A program made the position numbers and the translations under genes. The notes beneath the pieces were generated by a model. It was not told the DNA's origin. It searched no databases and saw only the letters and a list, made by a program, of their open reading frames with translations. From DYHD01 sp964411065 (GTDB taxonomy: Bacteria; Nitrospirota; Thermodesulfovibrionia; Thermodesulfovibrionales; Dissulfurispiraceae), in NCBI GenBank assembly GCA_964411065.1, contig CAYPJO010000033.1:1-20583 (forward strand): a DNA stretch of 20,583 nucleotides, in the 5' to 3' direction. Positions 6,863 through 13,708 of the stretch are shown here, piece after piece; position 1 is the first letter of the stretch; each line of letters opens with the position of its first letter.

Positions 6863-7621
6863 ATGTTTCAGCCGTCTTTTGTAACAGTAGTTTTAGTTAT
6901 AATCTTGATACTTTATTTTTTATCAAGCGCTATAAAGATTTTGAAGGAATATGAAAGAGGCGTAGTCTTTAGACTCGGAAGGATCATCCCCTTGAAGGGT
7001 CCTGGTTTAGTGATAATATGGCCTATAATCGACAAGCTTGTTAGGGTTAGTTTAAGGACAGTTACGATGGATGTTCCACCTCAAGACGTTATAACTAAAG
7101 ATAATATTACAGTGAAAGTTAATGCAGTTGTTTATTTTAGACCCATCGATCCCATAAAGGCTGTTACAGAGGTTGAAGATTATTACTTTGCAACCTCTCA
7201 GATAGCCCAAACAACTTTGAGAAGCGTTTTAGGGCAAAGCCAATTAGATGATTTACTGGCAAATAGGGAGCAATTAAATGCGGAATTACAAAAGGTTATC
7301 GATCAACAGACAGAACCATGGGGGATTAAGGTTTCTGCAGTAGAGGTGAAAAATGTTGATCTTCCTACTGAGATGCTTAGAGCTATAGCTAAACAAGCGG
7401 AAGCTGAAAGAGAGAGGCGTGCAAAGATAATCCATGCAGAAGGTGAGTTACAGGCTGCTCAAAAACTCGCAGATGCAGCAAAAATAATCCAATCTGAACC
7501 TACAACACTTCAATTGAGATATCTACAAACACTTACAGAGATTGCTACTGAAAAGAATTCAACTGTAATATTCCCTGTCCCAATTGATCTAATTAAAATG
7601 TTTATGAAAGAAAAGCCTTAA
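6863..7621 (+). CDS. Slipin (SPFH/stomatin-like membrane protein)
   Basis: The 252-residue protein has one N-terminal membrane helix (residues 7-25) followed by the SPFH/Band-7 domain: EYERGVVFRLGRIIPLKGPG, then DVPPQDVITKDNITVKVNAV, YFRPIDPIKAV and the helical EAERERRAKIIHAEGELQAA stretch. Length and motifs are those of bacterial slipins, which oligomerise on the cytosolic membrane face and are linked to lipid microdomains and membrane-protein quality control. The start is certain: AGGAGG lies 4 nt before the ATG. Slipins usually have an NfeD-type partner beside them, but none is present on either side here. The next gene downstream is a VTT-family membrane protein on the same strand after 187 nt. 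Confidence 0.93.
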   Translation: MFQPSFVTVVLVIILILYFLSSAIKILKEYERGVVFRLGRIIPLKGPGLVIIWPIIDKLVRVSLRTVTMDVPPQDVITKDNITVKVNAVVYFRPIDPIKAVTEVEDYYFATSQIAQTTLRSVLGQSQLDDLLANREQLNAELQKVIDQQTEPWGIKVSAVEVKNVDLPTEMLRAIAKQAEAERERRAKIIHAEGELQAAQKLADAAKIIQSEPTTLQLRYLQTLTEIATEKNSTVIFPVPIDLIKMFMKEKP

Positions 7622-7808
7622 ACTCAATTTATTATAAACAAATTTTTACGAGATCGAAATTTAAAAGGTAAACATTAATAATAGAGGTAAAAATAGATTA
7701 ACTGATAAAGGGTGGATAAGGCTCCTTATTCTTCTTCTTTTCATAGGGGGACTTACAGCTATTTTTTACTTCACAGGGCTTTTCCATTTTTTTCTCGATA
7801 AAAATAGA

Positions 7809-8420
7809 TTGATAAAATTTCTGGAAGACTTAGGACCTCTCGCTTTTTTAGGATTTATCCTATTGCAAACACTCCAAGTGGTAGCAGCTCCTATTCCAGG
7901 AGAGGTAACAGGATTATTAGGTGGATTTTTTTTTGGTAAATTCTTAGGTATAATTTTGTCGACTATAGGATTAACCCTTGGTTCTTTAATAGCCTTTACT
8001 CTATCGAGAACCTTAGGAAGGCCCTTTGTAGAAAGAGTTGTGAGTGAAGCCACCCTGAAAAGATTTGACTATCTTTTACACCACAAAGGTGTTTTTCTTA
8101 TTTTTCTTCTCTTTCTTATCCCTGGATTTCCAAAGGACTATCTATGCTTTATTTTGGGCTTAGGACATCTGTCAACCTCTGAGTTTCTTGTAATCGGAGC
8201 AACAGGAAGATTGCTTGGGACTATTATGTTAACCTTTGGCGGAGATTATCTAAGAAATGAGGAATACTATAAATTCTTTGTCCTTGCTGGTATTGCCATT
8301 GTTGTGATAATTATTGCATATGTATATAAAGATAAGTTGGAGAGGCTCTTTAGACTTTGGCATGTAAAAACCTACCGTAAAAAGAAAGCAAGACGAAATA
8401 CGCAGAATGATAGAACATAA
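7809..8420 (+). CDS. VTT/DedA-family (TVP38/TMEM64-like) membrane protein
   Basis: This multi-pass protein has the VTT (SNARE-associated, DedA/YqaA/TVP38) domain, with AAPIPGEVTGLLGGFFFG, GLTLGSLIAFTLSRTLGRPF and the re-entrant IPGFPKDYLCFILGLG loop, then a final helix and a basic tail. DedA-type proteins are implicated in lipid-carrier recycling or membrane homeostasis. The only conventional start is the TTG at 7809, which lacks a Shine-Dalgarno and would remove an evident first membrane helix. The frame stays open upstream to 7665 and encodes KGWIRLLILLLFIGGLTAIF. The real start may be the ATT at 7674, preceded at 5 nt by AAAAGG, so the full product would be about 248 residues. The 3' end overlaps the next gene by 14 nt, suggesting co-translation with the kinase-like protein. 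Confidence 0.82.
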   Translation: MIKFLEDLGPLAFLGFILLQTLQVVAAPIPGEVTGLLGGFFFGKFLGIILSTIGLTLGSLIAFTLSRTLGRPFVERVVSEATLKRFDYLLHHKGVFLIFLLFLIPGFPKDYLCFILGLGHLSTSEFLVIGATGRLLGTIMLTFGGDYLRNEEYYKFFVLAGIAIVVIIIAYVYKDKLERLFRLWHVKTYRKKKARRNTQNDRT

Positions 8421-9951
8421 AAAAACACTCCTTTTTGCAATTCTCCTTGCTGTAATATCACCTGCTGAGGCTTTTGCTGTTTTTTTACCACATGATTATC
8501 CAGCTAAATACACTCACATGATTGGCAGAGTGCTCTTTTTCTTCTCCATGATAGCTATCACCGTATTTATTCTTCGTAATAAATTAGAAAAAGAGGAAAA
8601 ATGGAAGTATTTCCTTATCGCAATTATTTTTTTGAACTTATGGAACTTGACGGTTTTTTTCGGTCGTTTTTATGAACTACCTTTGACAGATGGTTCTATT
8701 GGCTGGGACTACTTTATGAGAGATGTCATAATCTTTCGTTATGTAGAGCTTGTTTTTTACTTAACGAGATTTGATTTCATATTGCTTAATGTTGGCATGT
8801 TTTTCTTATATTTATCTTTAAGAGTTAATCTTAAAAAGGCGACAGAGCCATCAAACCAGATCTTATTACCTATAATGCTTTTGCCTTTTTTGCCAATTGC
8901 AATAGTCCAGATAGTAGGTGGTTTAACCTTTTTGTTTTTATCATTTCTCTGTTTAACAACAAGCTGGGAACTTCTAAAAAGAGAGAAAGATAACGTTTTA
9001 TGGAACTATAAAGTCTGGCTAACATCATCATTGTTTATATATTCTATTTCTAGGTCTTTTGCATATATCTTTCAACATCTCTTTATTGTCACAGGGAATA
9101 AGCCGTTTTGGGAGAGTATTGAGCCTGTGATTGGTAGCATTAATTCAATCTTTTTGTTCTGGGTAAGTTTTGTAACTCTATTTTTTATAGTAGTCTATAA
9201 GGCATACCTTAAAATAAGAGAAGAAGAAAAAAAACTTGAGAGAGTAAATCTTGACTTGATGCAACTAAACAAAGAATTAGAGACATTAGTAGCAGAAAGG
9301 ACTATGGCATTGATGGGGTTGACTGTGGCTGATAGGGTGAGAAATCCAGCAGTTATGATTGGTGCTTTGTGTAAAAGAATAATAAAGAAAGAGGAAAAAT
9401 TGAATCAAGATATACTTGATATTATAGATGAATGTAAAAGGCTTGAGGCAATTGTTGGAGAATTTGAAAATCTTTTAAAAACGAGGCAGAGTGTTTTCGA
9501 ATACGGGGATTTAAACGAAATAATAAATTCAATTTTTTACTTACTTGAGCAGGAGGCTCATGATAAACAAATAAGTTTTATATTAAATTTATCGGAAAAA
9601 CCAGTGAGGATCAATTTACAGAGGAATCTTTTGAGGTCAGCAATTTACCATGTTATTAGAAATGCTATTGAGGCAACTCCGCCAGGAGGAGAGATAACTA
9701 TCACTACTCTTGCAGAGGGAGAAAAAGTTTTTTTAATAATAGCAGATACAGGAAGAGGAATACATCCAGAGAATCTTGATAAGATATTTGATCCCTTTTT
9801 TACAACCAAAGAGTTAAGGTTCGGTATGGGCTTGCCATTAGTTAAGCAGATAGTTTCTGAACATCTTGGAGAACTTAGCATTAAGAGCGAACTCGGTAAA
9901 GGCACCACTGTTGAGATGGTATTCCCAATTAGATGGAAACCCCCTAAGTGA
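8407..9951 (+). CDS. Multi-pass membrane histidine-kinase-like protein lacking the phospho-acceptor His
   Basis: The 514-residue protein begins with a signal-like hydrophobic segment and about seven membrane helices (residues 8-270), then a short coiled coil and a kinase core. The HATPase domain looks intact: N box IRNAIEATPPGG with N419, G1 box DTGRGI from D447, F box DPFFTTK, and G2 box GMGLPLVKQI. In the dimerisation helix, where family members read VAHEIRNPL, this one reads VADRVRNPA: D309 replaces the phospho-acceptor His and R310 the following Glu. The remaining pattern (RNP...IG...KR) aligns without gaps to the kinase at 16179. It therefore cannot autophosphorylate on histidine in the usual way. 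It may be an ATP-driven modulator or partner of another kinase. No response regulator is adjacent. It overlaps the VTT gene by 14 nt; no Shine-Dalgarno is seen. Confidence 0.85.
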   Translation: MIEHKKTLLFAILLAVISPAEAFAVFLPHDYPAKYTHMIGRVLFFFSMIAITVFILRNKLEKEEKWKYFLIAIIFLNLWNLTVFFGRFYELPLTDGSIGWDYFMRDVIIFRYVELVFYLTRFDFILLNVGMFFLYLSLRVNLKKATEPSNQILLPIMLLPFLPIAIVQIVGGLTFLFLSFLCLTTSWELLKREKDNVLWNYKVWLTSSLFIYSISRSFAYIFQHLFIVTGNKPFWESIEPVIGSINSIFLFWVSFVTLFFIVVYKAYLKIREEEKKLERVNLDLMQLNKELETLVAERTMALMGLTVADRVRNPAVMIGALCKRIIKKEEKLNQDILDIIDECKRLEAIVGEFENLLKTRQSVFEYGDLNEIINSIFYLLEQEAHDKQISFILNLSEKPVRINLQRNLLRSAIYHVIRNAIEATPPGGEITITTLAEGEKVFLIIADTGRGIHPENLDKIFDPFFTTKELRFGMGLPLVKQIVSEHLGELSIKSELGKGTTVEMVFPIRWKPPK

Positions 9952-10077
9952 TTAGAAGGACTTTGTATCTTTTAGATTTTATAAACTCTGAAAGATGGGA
10001 AAATTCTTATGTTTTTTTAATCCTTCTAAAAACTTCATCATCACTAAGCAATGTACTAATGAAAAATCAAAAATAAT

Positions 10078-10107
10078 TTGTTGTTTCGATATCTATCGGT
10101 ATATACT
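10078..10107 (+). promoter_or_regulatory. Predicted promoter of the lipoprotein gene
   Basis: TTGTTG (10078-10083) and TATACT (10102-10107) are 18 bp apart. Transcription would start near 10114, about 20 nt before the ATG at 10135. This supports the internal ATG over the upstream TTG at 10078 as the translation start. Confidence 0.45.
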
Positions 10108-10134
10108 ATATTAAAATTCCAGATTAGTAAGAAT

Positions 10135-10674
10135 ATGAAAAGAAAAAAGAACCTGAATTTATTTCTAACTTCAATTATCTCTATGACAATTTTATCAGCT
10201 ATTACTGCCTGTTCGCTTACTAAAAGCTTATTAACAGAAGAAATAAAAGCCAATAAAATCGCTGGCTCTTTCTCACTAATTTTATATAGCAACCGCTTTA
10301 GTGGAGACTTTGAAAATGTGGCTTTTCTTGATGTGGAAGGAGATCAGTATAAAATTGAGATATTTGCTCCTGATTTTGATTATGAGATAGTCCGCAATTT
10401 ACCCGCAGATAAAGCTATAAGAAAAGCGGAGCAATTTATTGCTTCCCACGGTTCTTTTAAATATGCACAAGTAAGCCAAATCAAAGATCCATATAACAAT
10501 GTTATCGGCTATGAATTTAGGCCACTCTATTCAGCTTCGCAGTTTGGATTTTTTGATGTTTTAGACATAGATTACCGGTTAGAAGGTAATAAGATTATTG
10601 TTAAGATAAGTTTAGTCCCTGAAGTTAAAAGATTTTTTTTAAATGATGATATCTCGACTCTTGAACCCCAATAA
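10135..10674 (+). CDS. Putative lipoprotein, function unknown
   Basis: Starting at the ATG at 10135 gives 179 residues with a lipoprotein signal peptide: basic KRKK at residues 2-5, a hydrophobic core, and the lipobox ITAC with the lipidated Cys at residue 26. The residue after Cys is Ser, not Asp, so outer-membrane sorting is plausible if Lol rules apply. The mature part is mixed alpha/beta with no cysteines; a stretch near residues 100-150 (ADKAIRKAEQFIASH, then YEFRPLYSASQFG) resembles a small binding domain. I do not recognise a family. An upstream in-frame TTG at 10078 would put 19 residues before the signal peptide and overlap the predicted promoter, so it was rejected. It stands alone, with 432 nt before the next gene. 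Confidence 0.7.
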   Translation: MKRKKNLNLFLTSIISMTILSAITACSLTKSLLTEEIKANKIAGSFSLILYSNRFSGDFENVAFLDVEGDQYKIEIFAPDFDYEIVRNLPADKAIRKAEQFIASHGSFKYAQVSQIKDPYNNVIGYEFRPLYSASQFGFFDVLDIDYRLEGNKIIVKISLVPEVKRFFLNDDISTLEPQ

Positions 10675-11106
10675 TAAATCTTATAATACTAATAACTTTT
10701 AGACATAGCAAAAAGAAAAACAAACACTAAAAATTTCTCCTTACTCTTTCTTAGGCTATCAACACTATCTTTATTCCATGTTTTTAAATGTAAGTAGCGA
10801 CCTCATCACTACCTTAGAAAATTAAGATGTCTGCTTACGATATAAAGGCTTTATTTTCTTAAAAGAGACCACAGGGTAGATGGTATAAATCTAAAGTTAT
10901 AAGGGTCTTTTGAATTCATCTTCAGTTTTTATTGAGAGATGTTTTGTCTTTGCTGAATTTTAAATATTATAGCCCTTCGGAGCTGACTCTTTTTATTAAT
11001 GTAGGTTAATTAGGTTAAGTAATTTAGGTTATGTTAAAATGAACATATTTTGAAAATTTGATATAATACTACTACTTATTTTTATCTAAAGTTCAAAAAT
11101 AACTTT
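10675..11106. other. 432-nt intergenic region upstream of ugd
   Basis: No open frame here looks like a gene. A short stem AGCCC/GGAGCT (10971-10984, one mismatch, TTCG-type loop) followed closely by 5 T (10990-10994) may be a weak plus-strand terminator. Three copies of TAGGTTA lie at 11002-11008, 11011-11017 and 11025-11031. A TATAAT hexamer at 11062-11067 is the best -10 candidate for ugd, without a good -35 box. Confidence 0.4.
11002..11031 (+). repeat. Three TAGGTTA direct repeats upstream of ugd
   Basis: The heptamer TAGGTTA occurs three times with starts 9 and 14 bp apart, 31-60 bp upstream of the candidate -10 box at 11062. This is the usual position for an activator binding array, but no regulator is known. 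Confidence 0.35.
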
Positions 11107-12414
11107 ATGCATATTTGTATTATTGGTACTGGATATGTAGGTCTCGTTATAGGTGCCTGTTTTGCAGAATTCGGTATTTTCGTTACCTGTGTGGATAAAG
11201 ATAAAAGCAAAATAGAGCTCCTTCAAAAAGGAATCGCGCCCTTTTATGAGCCAGGTCTGGAAGATCTTATTAAAAAGAATATGGCTCAGGGACGTCTAAC
11301 TTTTACGACTGACATCGGAAAGGGAGTAAAGAATTCCCTTGTTATATTTATTGCTGTAGGTACTCCGCCAAGGGGTGATGGTTCTGCTAATTTACAATAC
11401 ATTGAAGAGGTTGCTAAGGAGATCGCTTCTCATATTAAGAATTATACAGTTATTGTTACAAAAAGCACAGTTCCGATTGGGACAGGAAAGATAATTGGAA
11501 AAATAATCTCTGAAAATCTGAAAGAGGAAGTAGATTTCGATATTGTTGCAAACCCAGAATTTCTTCGTCAAGGCTCAGCAATTGAAGATTTCTTGCATCC
11601 AAATAGAGTAATAATCGGTGCAAAAAGTGCTAGGGCTATAGCTATAATGAAAGATCTATATAGACCTCTCTCTTTACTCGATATACCCTTTATAATCACT
11701 GATATCGAGACCGCTGAATTAATAAAGTATGCTTCAAATTCCTTTCTTGCAATAAAGATATCCTTTATAAATGAACTTGCTAAGCTCTGTGAAAAAGTCG
11801 GAGCTGATGTGAAAGTTGTAGCTAAGGGGATGGGATTAGACGATAGGATAGGTGGCAAGTATCTTCATGCAGGTCCAGGCTATGGAGGTTCATGTCTTCC
11901 AAAAGATACGCAAGCTTTATTGCGTATTGCTTCAGAGCATAATATAAATATGGAAATATTATCAGCAGCTTTAAAGGCAAATAAGAATCAGCTCATGTGG
12001 GTTATTGAGAAGATTAAGGGTGTTTTGCAGGGAGCAAAAAATAAGACTATCGCAATTTTGGGTCTATCTTTTAAACCAAATACCGACGACATTAGGGAAT
12101 CCCCAGCAATAGCTATCATCCAGGAACTCCTAAGAGAAGGAGCCTATATCAAAGCATATGATCCTTATGCTATTGAAAATGCTAAAATGGTTCTCCCTGA
12201 TATAGTCTACTGTAATGATGCCTATGAGACTTGTTTAGAGGCAAATGCTTTAGTAATAGTCACCGAGTGGAATCAATTTAGAAATCTTGACTTAAAAAGA
12301 ATTCTACTCTTACTCAAAGACCCTTATTTTTTTGACTTAAGGAATATCTATGAACCTGAGAAAATGAAAGCACTTGGATTCAGATACTATTCAATAGGGC
12401 GCTCTTTTTCATAA
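11107..12414 (+). CDS. ugd: UDP-glucose 6-dehydrogenase
   Basis: This 435-residue enzyme oxidises UDP-glucose to UDP-glucuronate with two NAD+ and supplies uronic-acid precursors for surface polysaccharides. The N-terminal Rossmann motif is GTGYVGLVIGACFAEFG (residues 7-23), followed by VGTPP, TKSTVPIGT and the substrate-binding NPEFLRQGSAIEDFLHPNR. The helical dimerisation domain contains ELIKYASNSFLAIKISFINE. The catalytic cysteine is C263 in GPGYGGSCLPKD. The C-terminal UDP-binding domain has LGLSFKPNTDDIRESPA. Length and all motifs are standard. The ATG at 11107 begins the Rossmann strand directly and has no Shine-Dalgarno. No other nucleotide-sugar or glycosyltransferase gene is adjacent. 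The glycogen genes lie 1.3 kb downstream, beyond the tRNAs and nitroreductase. Confidence 0.96.
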   Translation: MHICIIGTGYVGLVIGACFAEFGIFVTCVDKDKSKIELLQKGIAPFYEPGLEDLIKKNMAQGRLTFTTDIGKGVKNSLVIFIAVGTPPRGDGSANLQYIEEVAKEIASHIKNYTVIVTKSTVPIGTGKIIGKIISENLKEEVDFDIVANPEFLRQGSAIEDFLHPNRVIIGAKSARAIAIMKDLYRPLSLLDIPFIITDIETAELIKYASNSFLAIKISFINELAKLCEKVGADVKVVAKGMGLDDRIGGKYLHAGPGYGGSCLPKDTQALLRIASEHNINMEILSAALKANKNQLMWVIEKIKGVLQGAKNKTIAILGLSFKPNTDDIRESPAIAIIQELLREGAYIKAYDPYAIENAKMVLPDIVYCNDAYETCLEANALVIVTEWNQFRNLDLKRILLLLKDPYFFDLRNIYEPEKMKALGFRYYSIGRSFS

Positions 12415-12510
12415 CTTCTTAAAGTAGACACCTTAAAGAGTCTTTAGGCTCGACTTTTAACTTTTCATATCTAACCAATCAGTGAGGATATACCAGAGTG
12501 TTCATACATT

Positions 12511-12538
12511 CTATTCTTTAAGGACTATTCTTTAAGGA
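12511..12538 (+). repeat. Perfect 14-bp tandem duplication
   Basis: CTATTCTTTAAGGA occurs twice head to tail (12511-12524, 12525-12538) in the gap between ugd and tRNA-Glu. It is probably a replication-slippage duplication with no evident role. Confidence 0.7.
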
Positions 12539-12563
12539 AGAGAACCCTTTAAATCTTTTTTAA

Positions 12564-12636
12564 TAGTCCCAACGGGATTCGAACCCGTGTTTTAGCCTTG
12601 AGAGGGCTATGTCCTAGGCCTCTAGACGATGGGACC
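12564..12636 (-). tRNA. tRNA-Glu (anticodon CTC)
   Basis: The reverse complement folds as a cloverleaf: acceptor GGTCCCA/TGGGACT with a G:U first pair, D arm sequence GTCTAGAGGCCTAGGAC as in other bacterial tRNA-Glu, anticodon stem TAGCC/GGCTA with loop CTCTCAA (anticodon CTC, reading GAG), and T arm ACGGG-TTCGAAT-CCCGT. Discriminator A; CCA is not encoded. It lies 45 nt downstream of tRNA-Gln on the same strand and is probably co-transcribed. Confidence 0.93.
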
Positions 12637-12681
12637 TTTTATCATCACTCCTATAAGTTTTATATATAATGGAATTATTTT

Positions 12682-12755
12682 TGGCTGGGGAGAGAGGATT
12701 CGAACCCCTAAAAGCAGATCCAGAGTCTGCCGTCTTGCCGTTAGACGACTCCCCA
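12682..12755 (-). tRNA. tRNA-Gln (anticodon CTG), CCA encoded
   Basis: The reverse complement has acceptor TGGGGAG/CTCCCCA, D arm GTC/GAC, anticodon stem GCAGA/TCTGC with loop CTCTGGA (anticodon CTG, reading CAG), T arm AGGGG-TTCGAAT-CCTCT, and discriminator G followed by an encoded CCA. The weak U1:A72 pair and G73 are identity features of tRNA-Gln. It is the first of the two tRNAs in this minus-strand transcript. Confidence 0.93.
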
Positions 12756-12795
12756 ATATCTCATAATTCTAAAGATGAAAGAACGATTAATTTTA

Positions 12796-12825
12796 AAAAT
12801 AGCATAAATTATGAATTACTGTCAA
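12796..12825 (-). promoter_or_regulatory. Promoter of the tRNA-Gln/tRNA-Glu transcript
   Basis: A consensus TTGACA (12820-12825) is followed after 18 bp by TATTTT (12796-12801), preceded by TGC as in an extended -10. Transcription would start near 12789, about 34 nt before tRNA-Gln. This is the best sigma70-type promoter in the window. Confidence 0.7.
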
Positions 12826-12871
12826 AAGTTGTGGCGTGAAGACCTTTATAAAGCTTTAAATGATTGAGAGA

Positions 12872-13387
12872 TCATAAAAAAATTACTGCCTCATCTTTAG
12901 AAACTCTTGGAGGAGCTTTTGGCACCATAGCTGGATATCCTACAGGAACAATCGCAATAGGCCTGAGATTATGAGATAGTTTCAGTATACGACTAACATC
13001 GTTCTCTCTAAAAGCTCCACACCATACAGTTCCAAGACCAATCTCGGTAGCAACAAGCATCATATTCATTAAACTACAAGAGACATCTTGAATAGCATAT
13101 AAGTATATGCCTCTTTCGCCATAACGACTGCCAATTCTATTATCAGTGCATCCAACAACTACCAAAGGGGCTTCGGCAATGAAGGTCTGATTGAGTGCTG
13201 CAATAGCAAGTTCTTTCTTAATTTTTGGATCTCTTACAAAGAAGAACTTTCTTGCCTGTAAATTGCCTGCACTGGGTGCCCATATTAAAGCTTCGATAAG
13301 CTTTGCAATCATTTCATCGGAAATATCCTTTTGGAGAAAATTTCTTATACTCCGTCTCTCTTTAATGATTTCAAGTACAGATTTCAT
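12872..13387 (-). CDS. Nitroreductase-family FMN oxidoreductase
   Basis: With the ATG at 13387 the protein is 171 residues, usual for short nitroreductases. The FMN-binding N terminus reads IKERRSIRNF, followed by LIEALIWAPSAGNLQARKFF, a SLMNMMLVATEIGLGTVWCG helix-loop and the C-terminal IAIVPVGYPA. These flavoproteins use NAD(P)H to reduce quinones, nitro compounds or related substrates as dimers; the physiological substrate is unknown. The start is decided by GGGAGG 9 nt upstream. An alternative start 11 codons earlier would lie upstream of that site. It is transcribed alone, between the tRNA promoter region and the divergent galT operon. Confidence 0.9.
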   Translation of the reverse strand: MKSVLEIIKERRSIRNFLQKDISDEMIAKLIEALIWAPSAGNLQARKFFFVRDPKIKKELAIAALNQTFIAEAPLVVVGCTDNRIGSRYGERGIYLYAIQDVSCSLMNMMLVATEIGLGTVWCGAFRENDVSRILKLSHNLRPIAIVPVGYPAMVPKAPPRVSKDEAVIFL

Positions 13388-13708
13388 CTTTATTAACCTC
13401 CCAATTGTAGCCACTATCAAGAGATCGGCTTGAACTATGATAACAAAAAATTTAAAATTTAATGCTTTCTCTTAGGTTTGAGGCTTTTATTATGTTAAAA
13501 TATTAGAAAAAGTTTCGAGAGTTAACAGTTATATTCTTTTCTATTATATTATTTTTATATTTTTTTGTTATATAATGCTTCTTTGATATTTTAAATTTTC
13601 TCTTGTTGAGTCTTTTAGGCAAATTGAGGTAGAAGTATCTTTACTCTTTTAAGTATCAAAGCTCTGAAACTTTTACTACCAGTATAAGAATATGCGGAGG
13701 TAGTATAC
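13388..13708. other. 321-nt divergent region between the nitroreductase gene and the galT-like operon
   Basis: This very AT-rich region has no gene. A TATAAT at 13571-13576 is a possible plus-strand -10 box, leaving a leader of about 130 nt before the galT-like start, though no -35 box fits well. The end of the leader carries the inverted repeat described separately. Confidence 0.35.
13674..13705 (+). promoter_or_regulatory. Ribosome binding site of galT-like gene within an inverted repeat
   Basis: GGAGGT (13697-13702) lies a few nt before the ATG at 13709. Its last two G and the T form the start of GGTAGTA (13699-13705), which is exactly complementary to TACTACC at 13674-13680 across an 18-nt loop. 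In mRNA this 7-bp stem could partly hide the Shine-Dalgarno. Whether it regulates translation is unproven. Confidence 0.4.

Noticed and set aside
9952..10029. Inverted repeat TTAGAAGGA/TCCTTCTAA as a terminator after the kinase-like gene
   Set aside because: The two 9-bp arms are about 60 nt apart and no T run follows the second arm, so an intrinsic terminator is unlikely.
10078..10134. TTG at 10078 as the start of the lipoprotein
   Set aside because: It would put 19 residues ahead of a clear signal peptide and overlap the best promoter; the ATG at 10135 gives a canonical lipoprotein.
12430..12450. Dyad CCTTAAAGA-TCTTTAGG after ugd as a terminator
   Set aside because: The loop would be about one base with a bulge in the stem, which cannot form as drawn.
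13388..13420. Upstream ATG at 13420 as the start of the nitroreductase
   Set aside because: The Shine-Dalgarno GGGAGG lies downstream of it, placed correctly for the ATG at 13387.
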